Origin: Balneolaceae bacterium UBA7797
GTDB taxonomy: Bacteria > Bacteroidota > Rhodothermia > Balneolales > Balneolaceae
Length of the DNA stretch: 64,000 bases
Direction of reading: 5' to 3'
NCBI GenBank assembly: GCA_002480645.1
Contig: DLCN01000016.1
Span: forward strand, 186,001 to 250,000
Below are positions 42,598 to 52,439 of this stretch, piece by piece. The translations under genes were made by a program, and so were the position numbers. Numbering within the stretch: position 1 is the stretch's first letter; every line of letters begins with the position of its first letter. The notes below the pieces were generated by a model. That model did not search any database, was not told the DNA's origin, and was given only the letters and a program-made list of their open reading frames with translations.

Positions 42598-43629
42598 ATG
42601 CCGTTTTCTTCACAACCACCGATCCCGATCAAAGAAAAGATATCCGTTGATTATCTCGTTGAAAAACTTCGGGAACGGGTAAATATTAGTTTATTGGCCT
42701 GTGCAGCTGAAAAATGCGGTAGCGATCGCTTTATAACAGAAGCAGAACTGCACCGACCAGGTTTAGCATTGGCAGGCTATGTAAAGTTATTTACTTACCA
42801 GCGAATACAGGTGATCGGAAATACAGAGACTCAATTTTTAGAGAATCTGAGTGAAGAAGAACAAAAAAAAGCATTCCGGAATCTCATTCAGTTCGAGATT
42901 CCGGTTATTTTTTTAACGGATGGAAATGTGCTTCCCTTCTACCTCATAGAAATGGCTGAAGAAGCTCAGATCCCCATTTACAGCACTCCATACGAAACAA
43001 CGCAGTTCATGTACTTGTTGAGAGATTTTCTCGATGATCAGTTTGCATTGCAAACAATGGTTCATGGAGCGATGGTTGATGTATATGGAATTGGAATATT
43101 GATCGTAGGAAAATCGGGAATCGGTAAAAGTGAAGTCGCTCTCGATCTGGTGGAACGTGGTCATCGTTTAGTTGCGGACGATGTGATCATGCTTACCAAA
43201 AAAAGCAGCGTACTAATGGCTTCTGCTACCACGATGAGTAAACATTTCATGGAAATACGAGGCCTTGGTATCATTGATGTGATGTCGATGTTCGGGATAC
43301 GCTCTGTACGATATCAAAAACGACTGGAAGTGATAATGGAACTCACCTTATGGGATGATACGTTAGAAGTTAATCGAACCGGACTTGAACACGATCACGT
43401 AAAATTACTCAATGTGGATATCCCCCTTATTCAGCTTCCAATTACACCGGGAAAGAATATAACAGTGATCGCTGAGGTAATCGCTATGAATCACCTGCTT
43501 CGCCATTACGGTTATGATGCTGCTAAAGCCTTTCAGGATCGGATCAAATCGACCATTGCGGAAAAGACTAAAGGTATGGATCCTTCAATGAAACGCGCGA
43601 TTGAATATTTTGAAGGTGATCTGGAGTAA
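42598..43629 (+). CDS. hprK: HPr kinase/phosphorylase-like protein
   Basis: The 343-residue protein has an N-terminal HprK domain (1-145), Walker A GKSGIGKSE (171-179) and the following DLVERGHRLVADD (catalytic Asp near 194-195). The family signature HFMEIRGLGIIDV (216-228) is intact, and His156 in HGAMVDVYG is conserved. In Gram-positive bacteria HprK phosphorylates HPr of the PTS on serine. No HPr or other PTS gene is visible in this window. It is cotranslated with hpf. Confidence 0.92.
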   Translation: MPFSSQPPIPIKEKISVDYLVEKLRERVNISLLACAAEKCGSDRFITEAELHRPGLALAGYVKLFTYQRIQVIGNTETQFLENLSEEEQKKAFRNLIQFEIPVIFLTDGNVLPFYLIEMAEEAQIPIYSTPYETTQFMYLLRDFLDDQFALQTMVHGAMVDVYGIGILIVGKSGIGKSEVALDLVERGHRLVADDVIMLTKKSSVLMASATTMSKHFMEIRGLGIIDVMSMFGIRSVRYQKRLEVIMELTLWDDTLEVNRTGLEHDHVKLLNVDIPLIQLPITPGKNITVIAEVIAMNHLLRHYGYDAAKAFQDRIKSTIAEKTKGMDPSMKRAIEYFEGDLE

Positions 43630-43700
43630 CAAATCGCTGATTTTTACCTCTTTGAACTACGACTTTGAGTCATTAACTTTTGGCGGAATTAATTCGGGAA

Positions 43701-44675
43701 ATGTCTCTAAAAAATCATTATTACTACGACGAGGAAAAATGTGAGTTTATACCTATTGAGTATAAACGAAAGGAACAGATCATCTACAACTTATCTGTCT
43801 GGATCCTAACCGGAGTTATGCTTGCCGGACTTGGGATCATTTTTCTATCTACAAAAATAGGCTCGCCAGCCGAACTGGCTCTAAAAGCTGAAAATGAGGT
43901 TCTCTACAAGCAACTGGAATCCACAAAATCAGCCTTACTCGTACTTGATAAACAACTGGATGACATTTCAAAAAGAGACAACGAAGTTTACCGTTCTGTG
44001 CTGGGACTGGAACAGATCGACCCTGAAGCTCGTCAGGCCGGTACCGGTGGAAATGATCCGTACGAAGAATTTGATGTGTACAACAAGTCTACAGCTGAAC
44101 TTCTAAGATGGACGGCCTCGAAAGTAGATAACCTGGAACGTCGATTAAGTATACAGAAACTAAGTCTGGAAGAGATCAAAAATCAGTATAACATCAATCG
44201 TGAAGAAATGTCTCATATCCCGGCTATTAAACCCGGTAGTGGAATTTTACTGAGCGGTTTTGGGATGCGTTACCATCCAATCCTGCAATATAGCCGGCCA
44301 CATAACGGGTTAGACTTTAGAGCAGAAGTCGGGTCGCCGGTTTATGCCACCGGAGACGGAATAATTAAATATGCAGGTCGCCGGGGTAATCTTGGTAACG
44401 TTGTGATCATCGATCATGGTTTTGGTTTTGAAACTCTGTATGCCCACCTATCCCGATTTGAATCAGGCATTAAAAAAGGTGCCAAAATTGAACGCGGTCA
44501 GGAGATCGCTAAATCTGGAAATACCGGATTGACAGAAGGCCCACATTTACATTATGAGATCCATTTGAACGGAACACCTGTTGATCCGCTTCAATATCTG
44601 TTTACGGATACCACTCCTGAAGAATATACCATGTTCAGAGAGATCGCTGAGACCAACACTAATTCTATGGATTAA
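43701..44675 (+). CDS. M23 family cell-wall endopeptidase
   Basis: The 324-residue protein is started at the ATG at 43701, which yields MSLKNHYYYDEE, the usual start of relatives; an in-frame TTG lies 21 nt upstream. It has one N-terminal transmembrane helix (about 33-53), a coiled-coil region and a C-terminal LytM/M23 domain with the zinc ligands in RPHNGLDF and the HLHYEIHL motif, and GFGMRYHP. It cleaves peptidoglycan cross-links in the periplasm or regulates amidases. Confidence 0.88.
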   Translation: MSLKNHYYYDEEKCEFIPIEYKRKEQIIYNLSVWILTGVMLAGLGIIFLSTKIGSPAELALKAENEVLYKQLESTKSALLVLDKQLDDISKRDNEVYRSVLGLEQIDPEARQAGTGGNDPYEEFDVYNKSTAELLRWTASKVDNLERRLSIQKLSLEEIKNQYNINREEMSHIPAIKPGSGILLSGFGMRYHPILQYSRPHNGLDFRAEVGSPVYATGDGIIKYAGRRGNLGNVVIIDHGFGFETLYAHLSRFESGIKKGAKIERGQEIAKSGNTGLTEGPHLHYEIHLNGTPVDPLQYLFTDTTPEEYTMFREIAETNTNSMD

Positions 44676-44765
44676 TCGGTTTTTTTATCCGGTTAACAAT
44701 TAATTTCAGCAATAGACTTCAGTTTTCTTTTTCTTTGTGGCTCAATTTATCACACTAATTAAGCC

Positions 44766-46130
44766 ATGAAATATTTATCAATACTTCTTCTCTCCTTATT
44801 TATTTCTGTACCTACTATCGGACAGGATATTCAAACAGATTTTAAAAGTGATGCAAATACCATTATTGGTGCGGCAATGGGTAACGATATCGGTTTTGAG
44901 CGTCTCACATATTTGGTTGATAATTTCGGCCCGCGATTAAGTGGATCTGAGAATCTGGAAAATGCTATCGATTGGATCGTTGAAACCATGAAAGAGGATG
45001 GCTTTGATAAAGTATGGAAACAACCGGTAATGGTTCCTCATTGGGTTCGTGGAAATGAATCGGCTACACTTAAAGCTCCAATCACCCGAGATCTTCCTAT
45101 GCTTGGTTTGGGAGGATCCATCGGAACACCAAAGGATGGGATTACTGCTGAGGTTTTGGTCGTAAATAGTTTTGATGAACTCGAAGCCCGTTCTGATGAA
45201 GCAAAGGGAAAGATCGTTTTGTTCAATGCTCCTTTTACTACTTACGGTCAAACGGTACAATATCGGGTTAATGGTGCTTCTGCTGCAGCTAAACATGGCG
45301 CTGTTGCAAGTATGATCGCATCCGTAGCGTCCTATTCTATACAGACACCTCATACCGGTGTAATGCGATATCAGGATGGAATAAAAAAGATCCCTCATGC
45401 TGCTATTACCGTCGAAGATGCAAATATGATCCAGCGTTTTGCTGAACGAGGTGAAAAAGTAGAGGTTCATTTATACATGGAAGCTATGACCTTGCCGGAT
45501 GCGCAATCACATAATGTGATCGCTGAGATCACAGGGTCTGAATTTCCTGAGGAAATTGTTGTCATGGGCGGACATATTGATTCCTGGGATGTGGGTCAGG
45601 GTGCCATGGATGATGGCGGAGGATGTGTTGCTGCCTGGGAAGCACTCAGATTGATCAAAGAATCCGGATTACGTCCCAAAAGAACTATCCGAGTTGTTCT
45701 GTGGACCAATGAAGAGAATGGACTCGCAGGTGGAACAGAATATCGCCGATGGGTTGAGGAAGATGAAAAATCATTGGAAAAACACGTATTGGCTATGGAA
45801 TCTGACGCTGGAGTATTCGATCCGATAGGATTCGGTTTTTCCGGTTCGGATGAAGCATTTGAGATCATAAGTGAAATTGGGTCATTACTGAAACCAATTG
45901 AAGCGGATGAAGTTAAGAAAGGCGGTGGCGGAGCTGATATCGGGCCGTTAATGCAAGGTGGAGTTCCCGGTATGGGACTAAATGTTGACGGGGAAAAATA
46001 TTTCTGGTTCCATCACACAGATGCAGATACCATCGATAAACTGAATCTGCAGGACTTTAATGAATGTGTGGCCACAATGGGTGTTCACGCTTTTGTAGTT
46101 GCTGATCTGGATCAGACCCTTCCGAGATAA
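44766..46130 (+). CDS. Secreted M28 metallopeptidase (carboxypeptidase Q-like)
   Basis: The 454-residue protein has a signal peptide ending near IGQD. A PA-type insert lies at about 110-190, then the M28 dinuclear zinc site: GGHIDSWDVGQGAMDDGGG (His and Asp ligands), the catalytic EE in WTNEENGLAGG, ESDAGVF, and a late His in FHHTDADTIDKL. It releases amino acids from peptides outside the cytoplasm. It stands alone, between the M23 peptidase and the convergent trmH gene. Confidence 0.88.
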   Translation: MKYLSILLLSLFISVPTIGQDIQTDFKSDANTIIGAAMGNDIGFERLTYLVDNFGPRLSGSENLENAIDWIVETMKEDGFDKVWKQPVMVPHWVRGNESATLKAPITRDLPMLGLGGSIGTPKDGITAEVLVVNSFDELEARSDEAKGKIVLFNAPFTTYGQTVQYRVNGASAAAKHGAVASMIASVASYSIQTPHTGVMRYQDGIKKIPHAAITVEDANMIQRFAERGEKVEVHLYMEAMTLPDAQSHNVIAEITGSEFPEEIVVMGGHIDSWDVGQGAMDDGGGCVAAWEALRLIKESGLRPKRTIRVVLWTNEENGLAGGTEYRRWVEEDEKSLEKHVLAMESDAGVFDPIGFGFSGSDEAFEIISEIGSLLKPIEADEVKKGGGGADIGPLMQGGVPGMGLNVDGEKYFWFHHTDADTIDKLNLQDFNECVATMGVHAFVVADLDQTLPR

Positions 46131-46164
46131 ACCAAATTGATCTGAAAACCGGGATGAACCACAT

Positions 46165-46866
46165 TCATTCCGGTTTCTTGATTTCCTTGTAATACTTTTC
46201 CTCCAGCCTGTCCCCTGCCTTAATCGACTTCTTTGTCCAGTCACATAGCAATTCCTGCTTGTACCCTTTTTCAAGCCGCCAGTCAATATCAGCATCCCTT
46301 AATCGTGTTGTGAGCTCATAGATGCAAATTGCCGCACTCACAGAGATATTGAAACTCTCGCTGAATCCAAACATTGGGATTTTTACGAAACCGTCGGCCA
46401 GAGCTTTTACATTGTCACTTATTCCGTCCAATTCAGTCCCAAACACCAGAGCCACTTTTTCATTAACAGCTACCTGATGGATATCGGTATCATTTTCGTG
46501 TGGACTGGTAGCAAGTATTTTGTACCCTTTTGCATGTAAAGCATCAAAACATGCTTTTACGTTATCCTCACCCGGGGTATTGAATCTATGAAGAGTTAAC
46601 CATTTATGAGCACCCAGCGACACACTACTCGCTGTATCAAATTCATTCTTATTCTCAATGATATACACATCCTGAATACCGAAACCATCACAGCTTCTAA
46701 GTACCGCATTTGCATTATGCGCTTTATGCAGATCCTCTAAGACAACAACAATACGATTGGTTCTCTGCTCCAGTACATTCTTTAATGTTTCCTGGCGTTC
46801 TTCTGTGGAGAAATTAGTCAGATACTCCAGTAATCCTTCAGTGTCTTTATTTGGTGAAATACTCAT
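46165..46866 (-). CDS. trmH: tRNA (guanosine-2'-O)-methyltransferase
   Basis: The 233-residue SPOUT enzyme has motif 1 VLEDLHKAHNANAVLRSCDGFG (about 36-57, given by its ends), motif 2 ALVFGTELDGIS and motif 3 IPMFGFSESFNISVSAAICIYEL (about 167-189), which builds the knotted AdoMet site. TrmH methylates G18 in the D-loop of tRNAs. The 3' end converges with the M28 gene. It is preceded by a terminator for the upstream regulator gene, so it may use its own promoter. Confidence 0.9.
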   Translation of the reverse strand: MSISPNKDTEGLLEYLTNFSTEERQETLKNVLEQRTNRIVVVLEDLHKAHNANAVLRSCDGFGIQDVYIIENKNEFDTASSVSLGAHKWLTLHRFNTPGEDNVKACFDALHAKGYKILATSPHENDTDIHQVAVNEKVALVFGTELDGISDNVKALADGFVKIPMFGFSESFNISVSAAICIYELTTRLRDADIDWRLEKGYKQELLCDWTKKSIKAGDRLEEKYYKEIKKPE

Positions 46867-46869
46867 AAC

Positions 46870-46897
46870 AAAAAAGGCTATCTGAACAGATAGCCTT
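46870..46897 (-). terminator. Intrinsic terminator after the response regulator gene
   Basis: AAGGCTATCTG and CAGATAGCCTT (46874-46884 with 46887-46897) form a near-perfect stem with a minimal loop; on the minus strand it is followed by TTTTTTG. It ends the response regulator transcript 4 nt before the trmH start codon. Confidence 0.85.
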
Positions 46898-46920
46898 AAG
46901 ATCTAAATTCATAATTAAGA

Positions 46921-47592
46921 TCATTCGCAACGGAAAGTAAATCCTTTCTTACGAATGGTTTCTATGTAATCCACATCAGAATACTCCCGGATTTTCTTTC
47001 TGAGATAACTGATGTACACGTTTATATAATTTGTTTGGGTATCAAAATGAATATCCCATACTTTTTCGGCGAGCTCTTCCTGAGTGATGATCTTATTCTT
47101 GTTTTTCAGGAAATACACTAAAAGATTAAACTCATTATTGGTTAGCTGAACTTTCTCGTTATTGATGGAGAACTCACGTTTCAGCAGATCAACCTTCAGC
47201 TCTCCGCACGCCAACACCTGATCGCCAGTAGATTCGGTCCGACGTTGAATTGCCTCCATCCGCGCAATAAGTTCTTCGGTATTGAATGGTTTTGTGAGAT
47301 AATCATCCGCTCCTACTTTCAGGCACTTTACTTTAACATCGGTCTCCTGCTCTCCGGAAAGGATGAGCACAGGAGTAGCCACATTTTTATCTCTGATATT
47401 TTTACACACTTCGTAACCATCACCATCAGGTAAACCAAGATCGAGAATGATCATATCGAAATCACCCTCAACAGCTGAGGCTTCACCAGAAGCAGCGGTA
47501 TCTTCAGTATTTACTGAGTTTCCGTTATGTTCTAATACGGCTTTTACAAGGGTTCTAACCGACGGGTCGTCTTCTACTACTAAAATATTCAT
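46921..47592 (-). CDS. OmpR/PhoB-family response regulator
   Basis: The 223-residue protein has a receiver domain with acidic pair Asp8-Asp9, phosphoacceptor Asp51 (MIILDLGLPDG) and Lys near 101 (DYLTKPFNTEE). A winged-helix DNA-binding domain follows (about 130-223), with LTNNEFNLLVYFLKN and the recognition segment YINVYISYLRKKI. No histidine kinase gene is adjacent, so it is an orphan regulator in this window. The 3' terminator separates it from trmH. Confidence 0.92.
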   Translation of the reverse strand: MNILVVEDDPSVRTLVKAVLEHNGNSVNTEDTAASGEASAVEGDFDMIILDLGLPDGDGYEVCKNIRDKNVATPVLILSGEQETDVKVKCLKVGADDYLTKPFNTEELIARMEAIQRRTESTGDQVLACGELKVDLLKREFSINNEKVQLTNNEFNLLVYFLKNKNKIITQEELAEKVWDIHFDTQTNYINVYISYLRKKIREYSDVDYIETIRKKGFTFRCE

Positions 47593-47726
47593 TCGCTGTA
47601 TAGTGCTAAGCTAGTAAGATGTTTTTGTAATCGTAAGCAATTAATACGTTCCAATCAATAGACTGATTAGAAATAATTAACAAACATTAGAATACATATT
47701 TTTAATGAAAAGCTAAATAATAACTA

Positions 47727-48578
47727 TCAAAAATCTATCTTCATTAGATAATTGTAAGCATTTCTTAAATTTGTAACAGGATCATTCGTTCTTTCATCCT
47801 CCACAAAGAACAGATCAGCCCCCGATATCGTGTTTTTACTGAATATCTTTGGAAAATCTATGATACCCGTTCCAACCGTTGTTTGATCTAAATTTTTATC
47901 TGCATCCTTAATGTGATAGGAAGTGAATCTGCCGGGATATTTTTCAAACAAACCGGTGGGTATAAAACCTGCTTTTTTTACCCAGTATATATCCATCTGG
48001 AAACTGACATTCCCGGGATCAGTGTTCTCGATGAGTATTTGTAAAGGGATCTCCCCGTTTTCTGTCAATTCAAACTCAAACGCATGATTGTGATATCCAA
48101 AGCGAATACCTTCTTCCCTGAACTTTTCTCCGATCGCATTCAGATTTTCTGCCACGGTATAGTAATCACCTCTTAGTTCTTCAGAAAGATATGGAATCAC
48201 CAATTGCTGTAATTTCATTTCTTTGGCTACACTAAGATATTTGTTTGCTTCTTCAGCCGTAAAATATCCGGTATGAGTAGACTTTATCTCCATCCCCAGA
48301 TCATGAATGATCTGCTGATATTGAAGTGGGGTCATAGAACCTAAAAACTTTCCATCTGATCCCAATCCATAGGCTTCGATGTAATCATAGCCAATGTCAG
48401 CGATCTGTTTCATAGCTTCTGCAAAGTTATCGTTGATCAGATCTCTCACAGAATACACCTGAACCCCAATTTTCATATCCTTTCTTTTGTTTTTTATCAA
48501 TCCTTGAACATATGGGACAGTAGCAACGCCTAATGCCCATTTAGTTGAATTGAGTATAAAATCCCTTCTGCTACTCAT
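47727..48578 (-). CDS. Tat-exported sugar phosphate isomerase/epimerase-like protein
   Basis: The 283-residue protein has a twin-arginine signal (SSRRDFILNSTKWALGVA) and an AP endonuclease 2/xylose isomerase-like TIM barrel. Metal-binding residues typical of the family are present in the EAYGLG, NHAFEFEL and QMDIYWVKKAG segments. It may act on a sugar in the periplasm. No sugar catabolic operon surrounds it. The promoter region is shared with the korBA terminator. Confidence 0.75.
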   Translation of the reverse strand: MSSRRDFILNSTKWALGVATVPYVQGLIKNKRKDMKIGVQVYSVRDLINDNFAEAMKQIADIGYDYIEAYGLGSDGKFLGSMTPLQYQQIIHDLGMEIKSTHTGYFTAEEANKYLSVAKEMKLQQLVIPYLSEELRGDYYTVAENLNAIGEKFREEGIRFGYHNHAFEFELTENGEIPLQILIENTDPGNVSFQMDIYWVKKAGFIPTGLFEKYPGRFTSYHIKDADKNLDQTTVGTGIIDFPKIFSKNTISGADLFFVEDERTNDPVTNLRNAYNYLMKIDF

Positions 48579-48600
48579 CGTGTACTCCCGTTTTTTATCA

Positions 48601-48634
48601 ATAAAAAAGCGAAGAGTAATTTCTCTTCGCTTTT
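48601..48634. terminator. Strong bidirectional terminator after korBA
   Basis: AAAAGCGAAGAG (48605-48616) pairs perfectly with CTCTTCGCTTTT (48623-48634) around a 6-nt loop, with A/T runs on both sides. It lies 20 bp past the korB stop and just upstream of the isomerase-like gene start. Confidence 0.9.
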
Positions 48635-48654
48635 GCGTTCCCTTCTAACCGGGA

Positions 48655-49734
48655 TTATTTTACTTCCCAGGTCTCATTACCTTCCAGTAAAGCATCAAGA
48701 TCAGCTTCACCTTGTGTTTCTTTTGCATGAGCGATCTGCATGTTCACGCCGTCATCATAGGTTTGCTTATCTTCAGCATATAAAACACCAAATGGCCGTG
48801 GGAAATGCTCCTCGCTTCCGGCAGCATTTTGCTCAAAGAAACGTGATAATAAATATGCTTTGGTTTGATCTTTTTCATCATGCACCCAAAGATCATCTTT
48901 CGAAAACTGATCTCCGAGTTCAACTACTTCAGGTCGCAGACCATCCAGTCTGATACCCTTATTTTTATCTTTTCCGAAGATCAGCGGTTCGCCATCTTCC
49001 AGATAAATTGCTTCTGTTGGGCGGGACTTCTTATCAGTAAATAATTCGAAAGCGCCATCATTGAAGACCACACAATTCTGGTAGATCTCCAACATAGATG
49101 CACCGTTATGCTGATGCGAACGAAGGATCATTTCCTTTAAATGCTTCGGGTCACGATCCATTGCACGGGCTACGAAAGTACCGTTAGCGCCTAAACTAAA
49201 AGCTAACGGATTAAAAGGGTGATCGATGGAACCATATGGGGACGATTTAGTTACAGAACCTTCTGGTGATGCCGGAGAGTACTGTCCTTTCGTCAATCCA
49301 TAGATCTGATTGTTAAATAATAACAGGTTCACGTTCACATTTCTTCTTAGTAACTGAGCAAAATGATTAGCCCCGATTGAAAGTGAATCCCCATCACCGG
49401 TAATGATCCAAACTGAAAGATCGGATCTGGAAACCTTTAACCCGGTTGCGATAGCTGGTGCCCGGCCGTGAATAGAGTGCATCCCGAATGTATCCATGTA
49501 ATAGGGAAAACGGGATGAACATCCTATGCCTGATATAAAAACGATATCTTTCTTGGCAAGACCAAGCTCAGGCATCGCATTCTGAACCTGTTTTAAGATG
49601 GTATAGTCTCCACAACCCGGACACCAACGCACATCCTGATCAGAAGCAAATTCTTTCCCGCTGTATTCCGGCAGATTATCCAGATCAGCGGCATTTTTGA
49701 TTATAAAGTCGTCTATAACTGTTTGTACTGACAT
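48655..49734 (-). CDS. korB: 2-oxoacid:ferredoxin oxidoreductase, beta subunit
   Basis: The 359-residue protein has the CPGCGDYTIL motif (about 38-47) and the thiamine diphosphate-binding signature GDGDSLSIG...NN (about 116-141), in which GDG-(X)n-NN coordinates Mg2+/TPP. It also contains GIGCSSRFPY and a C-terminal extension of about 90 residues. The subunit carries out decarboxylation of 2-oxoglutarate or pyruvate, with electrons going to ferredoxin. The alpha gene is 11 bp upstream. The KorB assignment over PorB is by closest overall pattern. Confidence 0.88.
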   Translation of the reverse strand: MSVQTVIDDFIIKNAADLDNLPEYSGKEFASDQDVRWCPGCGDYTILKQVQNAMPELGLAKKDIVFISGIGCSSRFPYYMDTFGMHSIHGRAPAIATGLKVSRSDLSVWIITGDGDSLSIGANHFAQLLRRNVNVNLLLFNNQIYGLTKGQYSPASPEGSVTKSSPYGSIDHPFNPLAFSLGANGTFVARAMDRDPKHLKEMILRSHQHNGASMLEIYQNCVVFNDGAFELFTDKKSRPTEAIYLEDGEPLIFGKDKNKGIRLDGLRPEVVELGDQFSKDDLWVHDEKDQTKAYLLSRFFEQNAAGSEEHFPRPFGVLYAEDKQTYDDGVNMQIAHAKETQGEADLDALLEGNETWEVK

Positions 49735-49745
49735 AATGTGATTGA

Positions 49746-51620
49746 TTAAGATTCGGAGGCTACTTTTTCTTCGATCGCTGCTTTTATCATTTCCTTAAGT
49801 TCAGAAACCCCAAAAGGGCGTCCTTTCACTTTATTAACAGCTTTTGCCGGTACCATGAATTCTGAACGAATTAGCCGCACTAACTGTCCGTCGTTGATCT
49901 CCGGCACAATAACCTGATCGTATTTACTTAGCATTTCGCCAAAATTCTTTGGAAATGGATTAATGAATCTCAAATGAGCGTGAGACACATCCATTCCCTC
50001 TTTACGTAACTGGTGAACTACTGTACGAATGGTACCATAGGTTCCACCCCAACCAACTACTAAGACTTCACCGGATTCAGTACCCTGATCGATCTCTTGT
50101 AATGGAATATTCTCAGCCACCAAATTACGTTTATCGCGCCGAATATCGGTCATTTTCTGATGGTTATCCGGATCGTAAGATACATTTCCTGTTCCATCTT
50201 CTTTTTCAAGTCCACCCACACGGTGTTCAATTCCCTCTGTGCCTGGAATTGCCCATTTTCGAACCAACCGTTCGTCCCGGTTGTAGGGTTTGTAAGGCTC
50301 CAGATCATCCCCGGATCTGGCTTTTGCAAATTCAACATTGATCTGAGGAAGGTCATTAGATTTTGGAAATTTCCATGGTTCTGATCCATTTGCAATATAT
50401 CCATCCGACAATAACATTACCGGGATCATGTGTTCCAAAGCAACGCGAACGGCATCAAAAGCGGCCATAAAACAATCGGCCGGTGATTGTGGGGCAACCA
50501 CCACCAAGGGGCTTTCACCGTTACGGCCATACACAGCCTGCATCAGATCGGCCTGTTCTGTTTTAGTAGGCATACCTGTAGAAGGGCCGGCTCGTTGAAC
50601 ATTGATCACAATAAGTGGTAGTTCCAGCATTACTGCCAAACCTATCGCTTCCCCTTTTAAAGCAATACCTGGTCCGGAAGAACTCGTAACTCCAATACTT
50701 CCTCCAAACGAAGCTCCGATTGCGGAAGCAACGGCAGCGATCTCATCCTCTGCCTGAAATGTAGTGATCCCGAATTTCTTGTGTTTAGCCAGTCCGTGCA
50801 ATACATCCGATGCCGGAGTGATCGGATAAGTCCCCAAAAACATTGGCATATTACTTTTTCTGGCCGCAGCAACCATTCCAAGAACAATAGCCTCGTTACC
50901 GGTAATATTTCTGTAAGTACCGGATTCAAGATCGGCTTGTTTAACCGTTACTCTGGAACTAAAGATCTCTGTAGTTTCACCAAAGAAATATCCCGCTTTA
51001 AGCACCTTAACGTTTGCTTCAGCGATCTCCGGCTTTTTCGCTCCGAATTTTTTCTCCAGAAAAGAGATCGTTGATTCCATCGGGCGATTATACATCCAGT
51101 AAAGTAAACCAAGCACGAACATATTTTTTGATCGCTCCTGATCTTTATAAGAAATATCCATTTCGGATAAAGCTTCCTTAACCAGTCGATTTACATCAAT
51201 TCTGATCAGTGTGTAATTATCTAGCGAACCATCATCTAACGGATTAACACCATCAGGATAGCGGGCCAACGATAAATTCTTTTTATCAAAACCGGCGGTG
51301 TTAGCTATGATAATGCCGCCTTTTTTAAGAAGTGATAAATTTGCTTTTAAGGCTGCAGAGTTCATTGCAACCAATACATCGCATTCATCACCCGGAGTTA
51401 AAACTTCATTACTCCCGAACTTTAGCTGAAAAGAAGAAACACCTGCAACCGTGCCTTGTGGAGCGCGGATTTCGGCCGGAAATTCCGGCAGTGTTCTAAG
51501 ATCGTTTCCCTGAAGAGCGGTAGTGTTGGTGAATAGCGAGCCTGTTAACTGCATTCCGTCGCCGGAGTCTCCCGCAAAGCGTATGGTGACCTCCTCGCGA
51601 ACCTGATCTTTAATACTCAT
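49746..51620 (-). CDS. korA: 2-oxoacid:ferredoxin oxidoreductase, gamma-alpha fused subunit
   Basis: The 624-residue protein joins a gamma domain (1-200: VTIRFAGDSGDGMQLTG, FPAEIRAPQGTVAGV) to an alpha domain (about 230-600: GTYPITPASDVLHGL, FQAEDEIAAVASAIGASFGG, SSSGPGIALKGEA). The final part includes VVGWGGTYGTI and HLRFINPFP. The fusion is typical of many Bacteroidota-type KorA. With KorB it converts 2-oxoglutarate (or pyruvate) to the acyl-CoA with reduced ferredoxin. It is the first gene of the operon. Confidence 0.9.
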   Translation of the reverse strand: MSIKDQVREEVTIRFAGDSGDGMQLTGSLFTNTTALQGNDLRTLPEFPAEIRAPQGTVAGVSSFQLKFGSNEVLTPGDECDVLVAMNSAALKANLSLLKKGGIIIANTAGFDKKNLSLARYPDGVNPLDDGSLDNYTLIRIDVNRLVKEALSEMDISYKDQERSKNMFVLGLLYWMYNRPMESTISFLEKKFGAKKPEIAEANVKVLKAGYFFGETTEIFSSRVTVKQADLESGTYRNITGNEAIVLGMVAAARKSNMPMFLGTYPITPASDVLHGLAKHKKFGITTFQAEDEIAAVASAIGASFGGSIGVTSSSGPGIALKGEAIGLAVMLELPLIVINVQRAGPSTGMPTKTEQADLMQAVYGRNGESPLVVVAPQSPADCFMAAFDAVRVALEHMIPVMLLSDGYIANGSEPWKFPKSNDLPQINVEFAKARSGDDLEPYKPYNRDERLVRKWAIPGTEGIEHRVGGLEKEDGTGNVSYDPDNHQKMTDIRRDKRNLVAENIPLQEIDQGTESGEVLVVGWGGTYGTIRTVVHQLRKEGMDVSHAHLRFINPFPKNFGEMLSKYDQVIVPEINDGQLVRLIRSEFMVPAKAVNKVKGRPFGVSELKEMIKAAIEEKVASES

Positions 51621-51791
51621 ATGAAAATGTAGTGACTGTGATAATATGTGTACCCGAAATTGTGGTTTTTTCGTGTTAAATGAAATATAAAGTTAAGTGA
51701 ATGTTACCTAAATTTGTCTTCTTGACACTTTTAATGACTATCTCTTATTTCCATAAATAATTTGTGGAAACCATAGAAATAAACTGACATA

Positions 51792-52346
51792 ATGAGAAGA
51801 TCTGCACTTATTCTCTTAATTCTGTTTTTGGGGATAACTAAAATTCCGGCACAAGTCAAAATTTATGGCTTTGTAATCGACTTTGAGAACGCACATCCTA
51901 TTGATGGAGCTACCGTATTCATCCATGATGAATATAACATTGCCTTTAATCCTCCGGTCAACACAATAACCGATGAAACCGGCTATTTCGAATTCCCAGA
52001 TATGGACTATGGAAAGTATAGTGTAAATGCTTACATATATTTCGAATTTAAAGATGACAGCGTTGCCTTTGTATATCAACCGGGGGTATTCAATGTTCGG
52101 GATTCCATCAATACTTACTTCAAAGAGAAAGGTTTTCCGATAAATTTCGGATTTTCTCCAACTAATATTAAGAAGCAATATGAATTCAGGAACTCTTTGT
52201 CTTCAGTTGCCTTATTCGACTCAACATCTCGTATAGAATTCCCTTTTAAACCTGCTGTGTTTGAGTTCACTAAACCAAGAGTGATCACTGTAGATAATCT
52301 CTTTTATAAAACAGAATCTTCTTTCTTTGAAAAGAAGAACTGGTAA
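51792..52346 (+). CDS. Secreted carboxypeptidase-regulatory-like domain protein
   Basis: The 184-residue protein has a signal peptide (RSALILLILFLGITKIPAQ). One carboxypeptidase-regulatory-like beta-sandwich follows (about 22-95: IYGFVIDFENAHPIDGATVFIHDE, described by its ends, and TDETGYFEFPDM). The remaining 90 residues have no recognised motif. It is probably periplasmic or surface-associated. It is a single gene, divergent from korA. Confidence 0.6.
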   Translation: MRRSALILLILFLGITKIPAQVKIYGFVIDFENAHPIDGATVFIHDEYNIAFNPPVNTITDETGYFEFPDMDYGKYSVNAYIYFEFKDDSVAFVYQPGVFNVRDSINTYFKEKGFPINFGFSPTNIKKQYEFRNSLSSVALFDSTSRIEFPFKPAVFEFTKPRVITVDNLFYKTESSFFEKKNW

Positions 52347-52439
52347 TTTAGTTTTACAAAAATCCTGCATGTGGAATCTTCTCCCCTTCGTTCATTAATG
52401 GTATAATTGACTTTTAATTAATCGCCTAAATCAACCCAA

